Source: an uncultured Bacillota bacterium
GTDB taxonomy: Bacteria > Bacillota > Clostridia > Christensenellales > UBA1242
Assembly (NCBI GenBank): GCA_937889705.1
Contig: CALBYO010000027.1
Span: 1-5,640 of the forward strand
Direction of reading: 5' to 3'
DNA: 5,640 nt
The number at the start of each line of letters is the position of its first letter. The first letter of the stretch is position 1. The notes beneath the pieces are model-generated. The model worked only from the letters and a program-made list of their open reading frames with translations, searched no databases and had not been told where the DNA came from. Below are positions 1 to 5,045 of this stretch, piece after piece. A program made the translations under genes and the position numbers.

Positions 1-160
1 TGTAGTCAATGATGATACCTTGATCCATGCTCAATGTACCTGTGGCTTGGCGCTTAGCTTGATACCATGCTCCTGTTATGCCCACTGCGAGTGCTAGGCA
101 TAATAGTAATGCAACGGCAAAGATAGTCACTTTCAAGCCTTTTTTGGTTTTTATTTTCAT
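1..160 (-). CDS. Membrane-anchored or exported protein, N-terminal part only
   Basis: This leftward gene begins with ATG at 160-158 and leaves the window at base 1, giving 53 visible residues. The start is supported by a strong Shine-Dalgarno sequence, GGAGG at 169-165, four bases upstream. The protein opens with a basic stretch (MKIKTKKGLK), then a hydrophobic segment at about residues 11-31, then AWYQAKRQATGTLSMDQGII. This is a signal peptide or signal anchor followed by the start of an extracytoplasmic domain. No lipobox is visible: the Cys at 21 follows LLL. A basic N-terminus, a Gly-rich end to the hydrophobic core and a short 'ATGTLSM' strand remind me of SipW-processed TasA/camelysin-like proteins, but this is weak and a pilin-like protein is equally possible. 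The first 120 bases are about 47% GC, clearly richer than the XRE gene opposite (roughly one third GC). Its promoter carries operators for the divergent XRE protein, so it is probably repressed by it. Confidence 0.7.
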   Translation of the reverse strand, partial: MKIKTKKGLKVTIFAVALLLCLALAVGITGAWYQAKRQATGTLSMDQGIIIDY

Positions 161-177
161 AAACCCTCCCATAATTT

Positions 178-194
178 TACGAATATTCTTCGTA
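178..194. promoter_or_regulatory. Operator O1 for the adjacent XRE regulator (predicted)
   Basis: TACGAATATTCTTCGTA is a palindrome with perfect 6-base arms (TACGAA / TTCGTA) around a 5-base centre. It lies just downstream of the predicted start of the leftward transcript, where a bound repressor would block promoter clearance. It is one of three copies of the pattern TACGA-N7-TCGTA in this intergenic region. Confidence 0.8.
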
Positions 195-203
195 TTTATG
201 GTT

Positions 204-232
204 ATTCTATACGAAATTTTCTCGTATGTCAA
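204..232 (-). promoter_or_regulatory. Strong leftward promoter with an operator as its spacer
   Basis: Read on the minus strand, a perfect -35 box TTGACA lies at 232-227 and a near-consensus -10 box TAGAAT at 209-204. They are separated by exactly 17 bases (226-210), and those 17 bases are the middle operator palindrome. Transcription should start near 197 and give a leader of about 37 bases to the ATG at 160. It is the best sigma-70-type promoter in the window. Confidence 0.85.
210..226. promoter_or_regulatory. Operator O2, inside the leftward promoter (predicted)
   Basis: TACGAAATTTTCTCGTA has arms TACGA / TCGTA; counting the flanking A at 209 and T at 227 the symmetry covers 19 bases. It occupies precisely the spacer between the -35 and -10 boxes of the leftward promoter, so occupancy would exclude RNA polymerase. 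Its centre is 32 bases from that of O1 and 29 from that of O3, roughly three helical turns each. Confidence 0.85.
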
Positions 233-238
233 ATAATT

Positions 239-255
239 TACGACAATTTTTCGTA
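239..255. promoter_or_regulatory. Operator O3, next to the XRE start codon (predicted)
   Basis: TACGACAATTTTTCGTA has arms TACGA / TCGTA with the same 17-base length and spacing as O1 and O2. It ends 11 bases before the XRE start codon and overlaps the -10-like TATACT at 254-259, so it is the natural site for autoregulation of the XRE gene. Confidence 0.8.
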
Positions 256-267
256 TACTTTTATAAT
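254..267 (+). promoter_or_regulatory. Candidate -10 region for the XRE gene
   Basis: Two -10-like hexamers precede or overlap the start codon: TATACT at 254-259 and TATAAT at 262-267. The first would place the transcript start at or near A266, the first base of the ATG, giving a leaderless mRNA. The second would start transcription inside the gene, where no alternative start codon is seen nearby. No convincing -35 box is present for either (231-236 is AAATAA), so the promoter is weak or needs activation. Confidence 0.4.
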
Positions 268-469
268 GCTTAAAATTGGTAAAATCATCAAAGAGTTAAG
301 AAAAGAATCACATTTAACGCAAACAGATCTTGCAGAACAATTAAATACAACTCAAGATACTATTTCGCTATGGGAATTAGATAAGAGCACACCAGATGCG
401 GAAAATATCGTTAAACTTGCAAAGTTATTTAAAGTATCGGCTGATTATTTATTAGGAATAGAAGAATAA
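266..469 (+). CDS. XRE-family helix-turn-helix transcriptional regulator
   Basis: The 67-residue protein is a single Cro/CI-type HTH domain (HTH_3/XRE family) with no C-terminal effector domain. Residues 2-14 (LKIGKIIKELRKE) form helix 1. LTQTDLAEQLN (about 17-27) is helix 2, and TTQDTISLWELDK (about 28-40) holds the recognition helix and the conserved Trp-Glu turn. NIVKLAKLF and SADYLLGIEE are the closing helices typical of this family. It presumably binds as a dimer to the three TACGA-N7-TCGTA palindromes immediately upstream, repressing the divergent exported-protein gene and itself. There is no Shine-Dalgarno sequence before ATG 266, and a TATACT box stands six bases upstream, which suggests leaderless translation. 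The gene is followed by a strong terminator. What releases the repressor is not visible here; the absence of a sensor domain suggests control by its own level, proteolysis or a partner protein. Confidence 0.93.
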   Translation: MLKIGKIIKELRKESHLTQTDLAEQLNTTQDTISLWELDKSTPDAENIVKLAKLFKVSADYLLGIEE

Positions 470-491
470 AAATATATATTATATATAAATA

Positions 492-520
492 AAAAAACCT
501 ATTGAAATAATAGGTTTTTT
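492..520. terminator. Bidirectional intrinsic terminator between the XRE gene and asnS
   Basis: AAAAAACCTATT (492-503) and AATAGGTTTTTT (509-520) form a perfect 12-bp stem around the loop GAAAT. The A and T runs at the two ends give a U-tract in whichever direction it is read, so it ends both the rightward XRE transcript and the leftward aspS-asnS transcript. The asnS stop codon is only 14 bases from the stem. Confidence 0.9.
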
Positions 521-533
521 AATTATGCAATTT

Positions 534-1913
534 TTAGATTGAGCCGACTGTTCGTGGGCAGTATTCAACGTCGCGAATATTTGTTATTCCTGTTAAGTAC
601 ATAACAAATCTTTCAAAGCCAAGTCCGAAACCGCTATGAACGTTTGTGCCATATTTTCTTGTTTCAATATAGTTTGTGTAGTCTGAAAGTTTAAGGCCAA
701 GTTCTTGCATTCTTTCAACAAGTTTATCATAGTTTTCTTCTCTTTGGCTTCCGCCGCAAAGTTCGCCAATTCCTGGAACAAGAAGGTCAACCGCGGCAAC
801 AGTCTTGCCATCTGGGTTTTGTTTCATATAGAATGCTTTAATGTCCTTTGGATAGTTGAACAAGAAAACAGGTTTTTTATACACTTGTTCTGTCAAATAT
901 CTTTCATGTTCACTTTGAAGGTCAACGCCCCATTCAACTGGGAACTCAAACTTGTCTTTCACTTTTTCAAGAATTTCAATCGCTTCTGTGTATGACAAGC
1001 GAACAAATTTATTTTCTACGACATTGCGCAATCTTTCAATCAAGCCTTTATCCACAAAGTTGTTCAAGAAATTGAGTTCGTCCTTACACTTTTCCATAAC
1101 ATAAGTTATGACATATTTAAGCATTTCTTCTTCGTGGTCCATAAGTCCTTCAAGGTCTGTAAAGCACATTTCAGGTTCCATCATCCAGAATTCTGCGGCG
1201 TGTCTTGTTGTATTTGATTTTTCTGCTCTGAAAGTTGGACCGAAAGTATAAGTGTTACAGAATGCGTGTGTCATTGGTTCTTCATCGATTTGTCCTGACA
1301 CGGTTAAAAACACTTGTCTGCCGAAGAAATCTTTTGAATAGTCAACTTTGCCGAGTTCGGCAATTTTATCTAAGTCAAGTGATGTTACTTGGAACATTGA
1401 GCCAGCGCCTTCGCAGTCACTTGCCGTGATGATTGGTGTGTTACAATATACAAAGTCGTTTTCTTGATAAAATTTATGAATAGCATAGGCTGCAACTGAT
1501 CTAATTCTGAAAACAGCGTTGAAAGTGTTTGTTCTTGGACGCAAATAGTTCTTTTCTCTTAAAAATTCAAGAGAATGGCCTTTCTTTTGAAGTGGATAAT
1601 CGCTTTGAGATGTTCCAGCAACGACAACTTCGTCAGCGTTGATTTCGTAGGCTTGTTTTGCGTTTGGAGTGAGAACGACTGTTCCTTCGATTTCAAAAGA
1701 TGCGCCTGTAAGTTGAGAAACAATTTCGTTATAGTTTTCTACTTTACCGCTTTCAACAACAATTTGGCAACTTTTAAATGCACCGTCGTTTAATTCAATG
1801 AAAGCAATGTTTTTACTATCTCTAATTGTTCTTGCCCAGCCACAAACTTTTACTTTTTTGCCGCTAAATTCTGCGTATTGTTCGTTTAATGTTTTTATTT
1901 TTGTTCTTTTCAT
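534..1913 (-). CDS. asnS: Asparagine--tRNA ligase (AsnRS)
   Basis: This is a cytoplasmic class IIb aminoacyl-tRNA synthetase that joins asparagine to tRNA-Asn using ATP. The 459 residues match the family's usual length (about 430-466). An N-terminal OB-fold anticodon-binding domain covers about residues 20-100 (VKVCGWARTIRDSKNIAFIELNDG). Motif 1 lies near 143-162, motif 2 at about 224-248 (FGPTFRAEKSNTTRHAAEFW, with Arg229) and motif 3 at 428-437 (GFGLGFERF, with Arg435). The 'AEKSNTTRHAAEFWMMEPE' form of motif 2 separates AsnRS from AspRS. The start is ATG at 1913, two bases after the aspS stop codon. Its Shine-Dalgarno AAGGA (1927-1923) lies within the last codons of aspS, so translation is probably coupled to aspS. 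It is the second gene of the operon and ends at the shared terminator at 492-520. Its presence implies direct charging of tRNA-Asn; the window cannot show whether a GatCAB route also exists. Confidence 0.97.
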   Translation of the reverse strand: MKRTKIKTLNEQYAEFSGKKVKVCGWARTIRDSKNIAFIELNDGAFKSCQIVVESGKVENYNEIVSQLTGASFEIEGTVVLTPNAKQAYEINADEVVVAGTSQSDYPLQKKGHSLEFLREKNYLRPRTNTFNAVFRIRSVAAYAIHKFYQENDFVYCNTPIITASDCEGAGSMFQVTSLDLDKIAELGKVDYSKDFFGRQVFLTVSGQIDEEPMTHAFCNTYTFGPTFRAEKSNTTRHAAEFWMMEPEMCFTDLEGLMDHEEEMLKYVITYVMEKCKDELNFLNNFVDKGLIERLRNVVENKFVRLSYTEAIEILEKVKDKFEFPVEWGVDLQSEHERYLTEQVYKKPVFLFNYPKDIKAFYMKQNPDGKTVAAVDLLVPGIGELCGGSQREENYDKLVERMQELGLKLSDYTNYIETRKYGTNVHSGFGLGFERFVMYLTGITNIRDVEYCPRTVGSI

Positions 1914-1915
1914 AA

Positions 1916-3667
1916 TTACTCGTCCTTTTTAATTAATTGTATTCCAACTTCTCTTAGGAATTTATCGTCAATTTTGCTTGGTGAATTCATAAGCAAATCA
2001 CGAGCATTATTATTAAGTGGGAACGCGATAATTTCACGCATTAACTCTTTGTTTGCAACAATCATTAAAAGTGAATCGAAGCCAAACGCACAACCAGCAT
2101 GAGGTGGAGCACCATAAGAGAATGCGTTATATAAAGCGCCAAATTTTTGTTTTACAACTTCTTCGCCGTAACCGACTTTTTCAAATACTTTAAGCATAAC
2201 TTTTGGATCGTGGTTTCTAACTGCACCGCTCAAACATTCGTGGCCATTAATAACCATGTCGTATTGGTATGCAACAATTTCAAATGGATCTTTTGTATCT
2301 AACTCTTCAAGAGTTGCTTGTGGCATACTGAATGGGTTATGACCAAAGTCTATCTTTCCTGTTTCTTTATTTTTCTCAAAGAATGGAAAGTCTACAATCC
2401 AGCACATTGCAATTTTGTTTTTATCAATGAGTTCTAGCCTGTTGCCAAGTTCGTTTCTCAAAACATTTGCAAGTTTTGGAGCCATTTCTGGGCTATCTGC
2501 AACCATTAAGATGCTTTCGCCGCCCACAAGGTTAAATTCTTTTATTAAATGTTGTTTATCTTCTTCACTCAAATATTTAACGATGCTACCAGTAAATTCG
2601 CCATCTGCGTATTTGATATGAACGCAACCTTTGCCTTCATAAGCAACAATAACTTGACCGATTTCGTCAAACCATTTTCTTGATTTTTCACCGCAGTTAG
2701 CGCAAATCGCTTTGATAGTTTTATCTTTAAATAAACTAAATTCAGTGTTAGCAAATAACTTTGTTAAATCGTGAACGATAAGTGGATTTCTTAAATCTGG
2801 TTTATCGCTACAATATTTCTCCATTGCTTCGCGATATGGGATTCTAACAAGTGGAGCAGTTGAAAACTCTCTATCTGGTGTTAATTCTTTAAACAAACTT
2901 GTTATAAATTCTTCGCAAGTATTCAAGACATCTTCTTGTGTTGCAAAAGACATTTCCATATCAATTTGATAGAATTCGCCTGGCGTTCTATCTGCTCTTG
3001 CAGGCTCGTTTCTAAAACATGGTGCAATTTGGAAATATTTATCAAAGCCAGAAACCATAAGTAATTGCTTAAATTGTTGTGGTGCTTGTGGCAATGCAAA
3101 AAATTCGCCAGGAGCATTTACTGTTGGAACAATAAAGTCTCTTGCACCTTCTGGGCTTGAATTTGCAAGAATTGGTGTTTGAACTTCTGTGAAGCCCATA
3201 TCATACATTTTGTTGCGAACAAAATGCAACATTTTTGACCTTAACAAAATCAAGTTATGTGTGTCTGGGTTTCTTAAATCTAAATATCTATATTTTAATC
3301 TCAAATCTTCTCTTGTTGCAGGTGCATTCATAATTTCAAAAGGAAGTGTTGATTGACACCTACCCAAAACTTCAAGAGAGTCAACATCAATTTCAATATC
3401 GCCTGTTGGCATCTTCGGATTTTTGCTTTCTCTTTCAATAACTTTGCCGTGAACTGCAATAACAGTTTCTTTGCATACATCTTGAATAAGATTATCGTCT
3501 TTCACCAAAATTTGAGTGATACCGAAGTTATCTCTCAATGTGGCAAATGTTATTCCCCCAAGTTTTCTGATTGAGTTTACCCAGCCTGCAAGTTTAACTT
3601 CTTTGCCGGCATCTTCAATCCTGAGCTCCCCGCAATCGTGCGTGCGATAGCAATTTTTAAATATCAT
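1916..3667 (-). CDS. aspS: Aspartate--tRNA ligase (AspRS), motif 3 Arg replaced by Ser
   Basis: This class IIb synthetase charges tRNA-Asp with aspartate. With the start at ATG 3667 the protein has 583 residues, close to the usual bacterial ~590. The reading frame could extend to a TTG at 3697, but AGGAG at 3677-3673 sits five bases before ATG 3667, so that start is preferred. Domains in order: OB-fold anticodon-binding domain (about 1-105, LAGWVNSIRKLGGITFATLR); catalytic core with QAPQQFKQLLM (194-204) and motif 2 CFRNEPARADRTPGEFYQID (217-236, Arg219); the bacterial GAD insertion (about 290-410); then SGAVRNH (480-486) with Arg484, which should hold the substrate carboxylate. Motif 3 reads PPHAGCAFGFDSLLM (521-535): Ser532 stands where class II enzymes have Arg. 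Motifs such as APCFR...RADRTPGEFYQID, HNPFSMPQ and SGAVRNH match the subtype I associate with alphaproteobacterial AspRS rather than the E. coli form. It is the first gene of the aspS-asnS operon. Confidence 0.96.
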   Translation of the reverse strand: MIFKNCYRTHDCGELRIEDAGKEVKLAGWVNSIRKLGGITFATLRDNFGITQILVKDDNLIQDVCKETVIAVHGKVIERESKNPKMPTGDIEIDVDSLEVLGRCQSTLPFEIMNAPATREDLRLKYRYLDLRNPDTHNLILLRSKMLHFVRNKMYDMGFTEVQTPILANSSPEGARDFIVPTVNAPGEFFALPQAPQQFKQLLMVSGFDKYFQIAPCFRNEPARADRTPGEFYQIDMEMSFATQEDVLNTCEEFITSLFKELTPDREFSTAPLVRIPYREAMEKYCSDKPDLRNPLIVHDLTKLFANTEFSLFKDKTIKAICANCGEKSRKWFDEIGQVIVAYEGKGCVHIKYADGEFTGSIVKYLSEEDKQHLIKEFNLVGGESILMVADSPEMAPKLANVLRNELGNRLELIDKNKIAMCWIVDFPFFEKNKETGKIDFGHNPFSMPQATLEELDTKDPFEIVAYQYDMVINGHECLSGAVRNHDPKVMLKVFEKVGYGEEVVKQKFGALYNAFSYGAPPHAGCAFGFDSLLMIVANKELMREIIAFPLNNNARDLLMNSPSKIDDKFLREVGIQLIKKDE

Positions 3668-3672
3668 AAGTA

Positions 3673-3677
3673 CTCCT
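3673..3677 (-). promoter_or_regulatory. Ribosome binding site that fixes the aspS start
   Basis: AGGAG on the minus strand at 3677-3673, five bases upstream of ATG 3667. A start at the upstream in-frame TTG (3697) would put this sequence inside the coding region and leave the gene without a ribosome binding site. Confidence 0.85.
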
Positions 3678-3714
3678 AATAAATTGCAATTAAGCAATAT
3701 GTGTAGTCATGGTT

Positions 3715-3743
3715 ATTTTATAACAATAATCGTAAGATTGCAA
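3715..3743 (-). promoter_or_regulatory. Promoter of the aspS-asnS operon
   Basis: On the minus strand TTGCAA at 3743-3738 and TAAAAT at 3720-3715 are separated by 17 bases, predicting a transcript start near 3708 and a leader of about 41 bases. A shifted reading gives an extended -10 (TGTTATAAA, 3725-3717) with a shorter spacer. The leader is too short for a T-box riboswitch, which many Bacillota place before synthetase genes. A 5-bp inverted repeat (ATTGC/GCAAT, 3698-3683) is the only structure seen in it. Confidence 0.6.
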
Positions 3744-3799
3744 GAAAAATTTATTTATTTTTTTGCCTTATATATCACAATTTTTGTTTGAATTAATCA

Positions 3800-3811
3800 T
3801 ATATATACAAC
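3800..3811 (+). promoter_or_regulatory. Candidate -10 box directly upstream of spmA
   Basis: TATATA at 3800-3805 is followed by six bases and then ATG 3812, so a transcript from it would begin at the start codon itself. No good -35 hexamer lies at the expected distance (3777-3782 is ACAATT). TATACAAC at 3804-3811 also resembles the -10 of sporulation sigma-E promoters, which control spmAB in Bacillus subtilis, but no matching -35 is visible. Confidence 0.3.
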
Positions 3812-4396
3812 ATGAATAAAATTTGGCTTTTGATGATGCTTCTTGGCACCGCCGCCTTGCTTGTTGTCAATCCGTCAGTGACTGTAACAAGCATGATTGA
3901 CGCATCAAGCAGCGCCCTTGAATTATGTTTGAGTTTGTGTGCCGTGTATGCGGTTTGGCTTGGTATTCTTGAAATTTTAGAGCAAAGCGGACTTTCCGCT
4001 AAACTTGCAAAACTGATAAGTCCATTAATTAAAAAATTGTTTCCGCACGCGAATTTAGAAGTGCAAAAAGATATCGCAATTAATTTATCAGCCAATATGT
4101 TAGGGCTTGGAAATGCTGCCACACCTTATGGCATAAAAGCAATGCGCGGACTTGATGATGGCAGCGGAGTTGCTAACACTTCCATGATTATGTTGATGAT
4201 AATAAACGCCTGTTCTATTCAACTTATACCCACAACAACGATTGGACTTCGCGCCGCAGCAGGAAGTTCGAGCCCTGCCGACATCATTCTTCCAACGCTT
4301 ATTGCGACCATAACCGCTTGCCTTACAGGAATTGGGCTTGGACTAATTTGCAACAAGATTTATTCAAAAATTAAGCAAAAAAGGAGTAAAAATTGA
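3812..4396 (+). CDS. spmA: Spore maturation protein A (SpmA)
   Basis: A 194-residue integral membrane protein of the SpmA family (nucleoside-recognition/Gate domain). In Bacillus subtilis, SpmA and SpmB are needed for full dehydration of the spore core; related pairs also occur in non-spore-formers, and the transported substrate is not established. Hydrophobic segments lie at about residues 3-20, 36-57, 124-147 and 158-182. The family signature LGLGNAATPYGIKAMRGLDD occupies 97-116, IPTTTIGLRAA is at 139-149, and the C-terminus is short and basic (KIKQKRSKN). The start is ATG 3812: an in-frame stop lies at 3794-3796 and no other start codon falls between. No Shine-Dalgarno sequence precedes it, unlike its neighbours. 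Its stop codon overlaps the TTG start of the small gene that follows, and spmB comes next, so the three form one operon. Confidence 0.95.
   Translation: MNKIWLLMMLLGTAALLVVNPSVTVTSMIDASSSALELCLSLCAVYAVWLGILEILEQSGLSAKLAKLISPLIKKLFPHANLEVQKDIAINLSANMLGLGNAATPYGIKAMRGLDDGSGVANTSMIMLMIINACSIQLIPTTTIGLRAAAGSSSPADIILPTLIATITACLTGIGLGLICNKIYSKIKQKRSKN
4382..4386 (+). promoter_or_regulatory. Ribosome binding site of the small gene inside spmAB
   Basis: AGGAG at 4382-4386 lies within the last codons of spmA and six bases before the TTG at 4393. It is too far (about 128 bases) from the spmB start to serve that gene, so it argues that the small frame is translated. Confidence 0.75.
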
Positions 4397-4515
4397 GTTT
4401 TTTTGCCATTTTTTCAACAATTTTGGTTGTTTTACTATTTATTAAAAGAAAAATAGGACTTTTAATTTGCAGTTTATTGGTCATTAGCGGGCTACTACTT
4501 TTTGGAGTTTTATAG
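4393..4515 (+). CDS. Small two-helix membrane protein between spmA and spmB
   Basis: I do not recognise this 40-residue frame, and the evidence for it comes from its placement. It starts with TTG at 4393, overlapping the spmA stop (TTGA), has AGGAG six bases upstream, and an in-frame stop at 4387-4389 rules out an earlier start. It ends with TAG at 4513-4515, whose G is the first base of the GTG start of spmB. It therefore fills the whole gap of 118 bases between spmA and spmB, in a frame different from both. The protein is a membrane hairpin: SFFAIFSTILVVLLFI (about 2-17), a basic turn KRK (18-20), then a second hydrophobic run at about 21-40 (IGLLICSLLVISGLLLFGVL). With the positive turn on the cytoplasmic side, both ends would face outward. 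It could be a small subunit or stabiliser of the SpmA-SpmB complex. The alternative is a decayed spacer that is open by chance. Confidence 0.7.
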   Translation: MSFFAIFSTILVVLLFIKRKIGLLICSLLVISGLLLFGVL

Positions 4516-5021
4516 TGAGCGTTTACATTGTTCCAATTTTTATAATTTTGCTTTTGTTGTATGCAAGTTACAAAAATCTCAACACATACAATATTTTTAT
4601 CAATGGCGCAAAAGGTGCGATTGACCTTGTTGTTTCTATTTTCCCTTACATAGTTGCAATTATGATTTCCGTTGCTCTCATGCGGACAAGTGGGTTAACC
4701 GACCTTCTAACAAAAGCGGTTTCCCCTGTCTTTAACTTTTTAGGTATTCCGTCAGAAGTGTGCGAACTTGTTTTGCTTCGCCCTTTCACTGGAAGTGGCA
4801 GTTTTGCACTTCTAAATGACATTTTTGCGAAATATGGTGCGGACAGTTACATCTCGCGTTGTGCATGCGTAATAATGGGCAGCAGCGAAACAGTCTTTTA
4901 TGTTGCAACAGTTTACTTTTCAGGAACAAAAGTTAAAAAGCTTTTATATGCCATTCCTTGCGCCCTTATCGCTTCGCTTGTCGCCGCCATTGTTTCATGT
5001 TTGCTCTGCAAAGTTATGTAA
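4515..5021 (+). CDS. spmB: Spore maturation protein B (SpmB)
   Basis: A 168-residue membrane protein of the SpmB family, partner of SpmA in the same Gate-domain superfamily. The start is GTG at 4515, supported by GGAG at 4504-4507 with a seven-base spacing; the GTG overlaps the TAG of the preceding small gene by one base. Membrane segments lie at about residues 2-17, 33-55 and 145-166, with less hydrophobic re-entrant stretches between. Family signatures are visible: the LNTYNIFINGAKGAID region (22-37), LGIPSEVCELVLLRPFTGSG (76-95) and IMGSSETVFYVATVYFSG (120-137), corresponding to the GSTDTTFYVLTVYFG stretch of the B. subtilis protein. Length and order are normal for the family. It is the last gene of the operon and converges on the kinase-like gene, sharing the hairpin at 5020-5045. 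Confidence 0.95.
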   Translation: MSVYIVPIFIILLLLYASYKNLNTYNIFINGAKGAIDLVVSIFPYIVAIMISVALMRTSGLTDLLTKAVSPVFNFLGIPSEVCELVLLRPFTGSGSFALLNDIFAKYGADSYISRCACVIMGSSETVFYVATVYFSGTKVKKLLYAIPCALIASLVAAIVSCLLCKVM

Positions 5022-5045
5022 AAAAAAAGAGCCGCTAAGCTCTTA
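5020..5045. terminator. Intrinsic terminator between spmB and the kinase-like gene
   Basis: AAGAGC (5027-5032) and GCTCTT (5039-5044) pair around a six-base loop. On the minus strand the hairpin is followed by nine Ts (5028-5020), a good terminator for the kinase-like gene, whose stop codon (5045-5043) is itself part of the stem. In the spmB direction the downstream tract is only TTATCTTATT, so termination there is probably weaker. Confidence 0.75.

Noticed and set aside
96..101. A lipoprotein lipobox around Cys21 of the left-edge protein
   Set aside because: The residues before the Cys are LLL; a lipobox needs Gly, Ala or Ser directly before it, and the Cys lies in the middle of the hydrophobic core.
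470..491. Alternating AT tract after the XRE gene as a repeat or binding site
   Set aside because: It is low-complexity sequence between a stop codon and a terminator in an AT-rich genome, with no second copy seen.
593..3574. Several 60-100 residue frames within or opposite asnS and aspS
   Set aside because: They are all contained in the two synthetase genes in other frames, lack ribosome binding sites and have no recognisable motifs.
3668..3697. A ten-residue N-terminal extension of AspRS from TTG 3697
   Set aside because: The extension would encode the ribosome binding site AGGAG, has no such site of its own, and makes the protein start well before the OB-fold region.
3683..3698. Inverted repeat ATTGC/GCAAT in the aspS leader as a regulatory hairpin
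   Set aside because: A five-pair AT-rich stem is too weak to matter, and it neither covers the ribosome binding site nor forms a terminator.
3699..3791. A rightward 30-residue hydrophobic frame upstream of spmA
   Set aside because: It has no ribosome binding site, lies across the aspS leader and promoter, is made mostly of AT-rich codons and is not coupled to spmA.
3668..3811. A possible T-box riboswitch or other long leader before aspS
   Set aside because: Only about 41 bases separate the predicted transcript start from the aspS ATG; there is no room for a specifier loop plus antiterminator and no T-box-like consensus was seen.
3793..4122. A 109-residue leftward frame antisense to spmA
   Set aside because: It mirrors the spmA coding sequence, has no ribosome binding site or promoter, and shows no family pattern.
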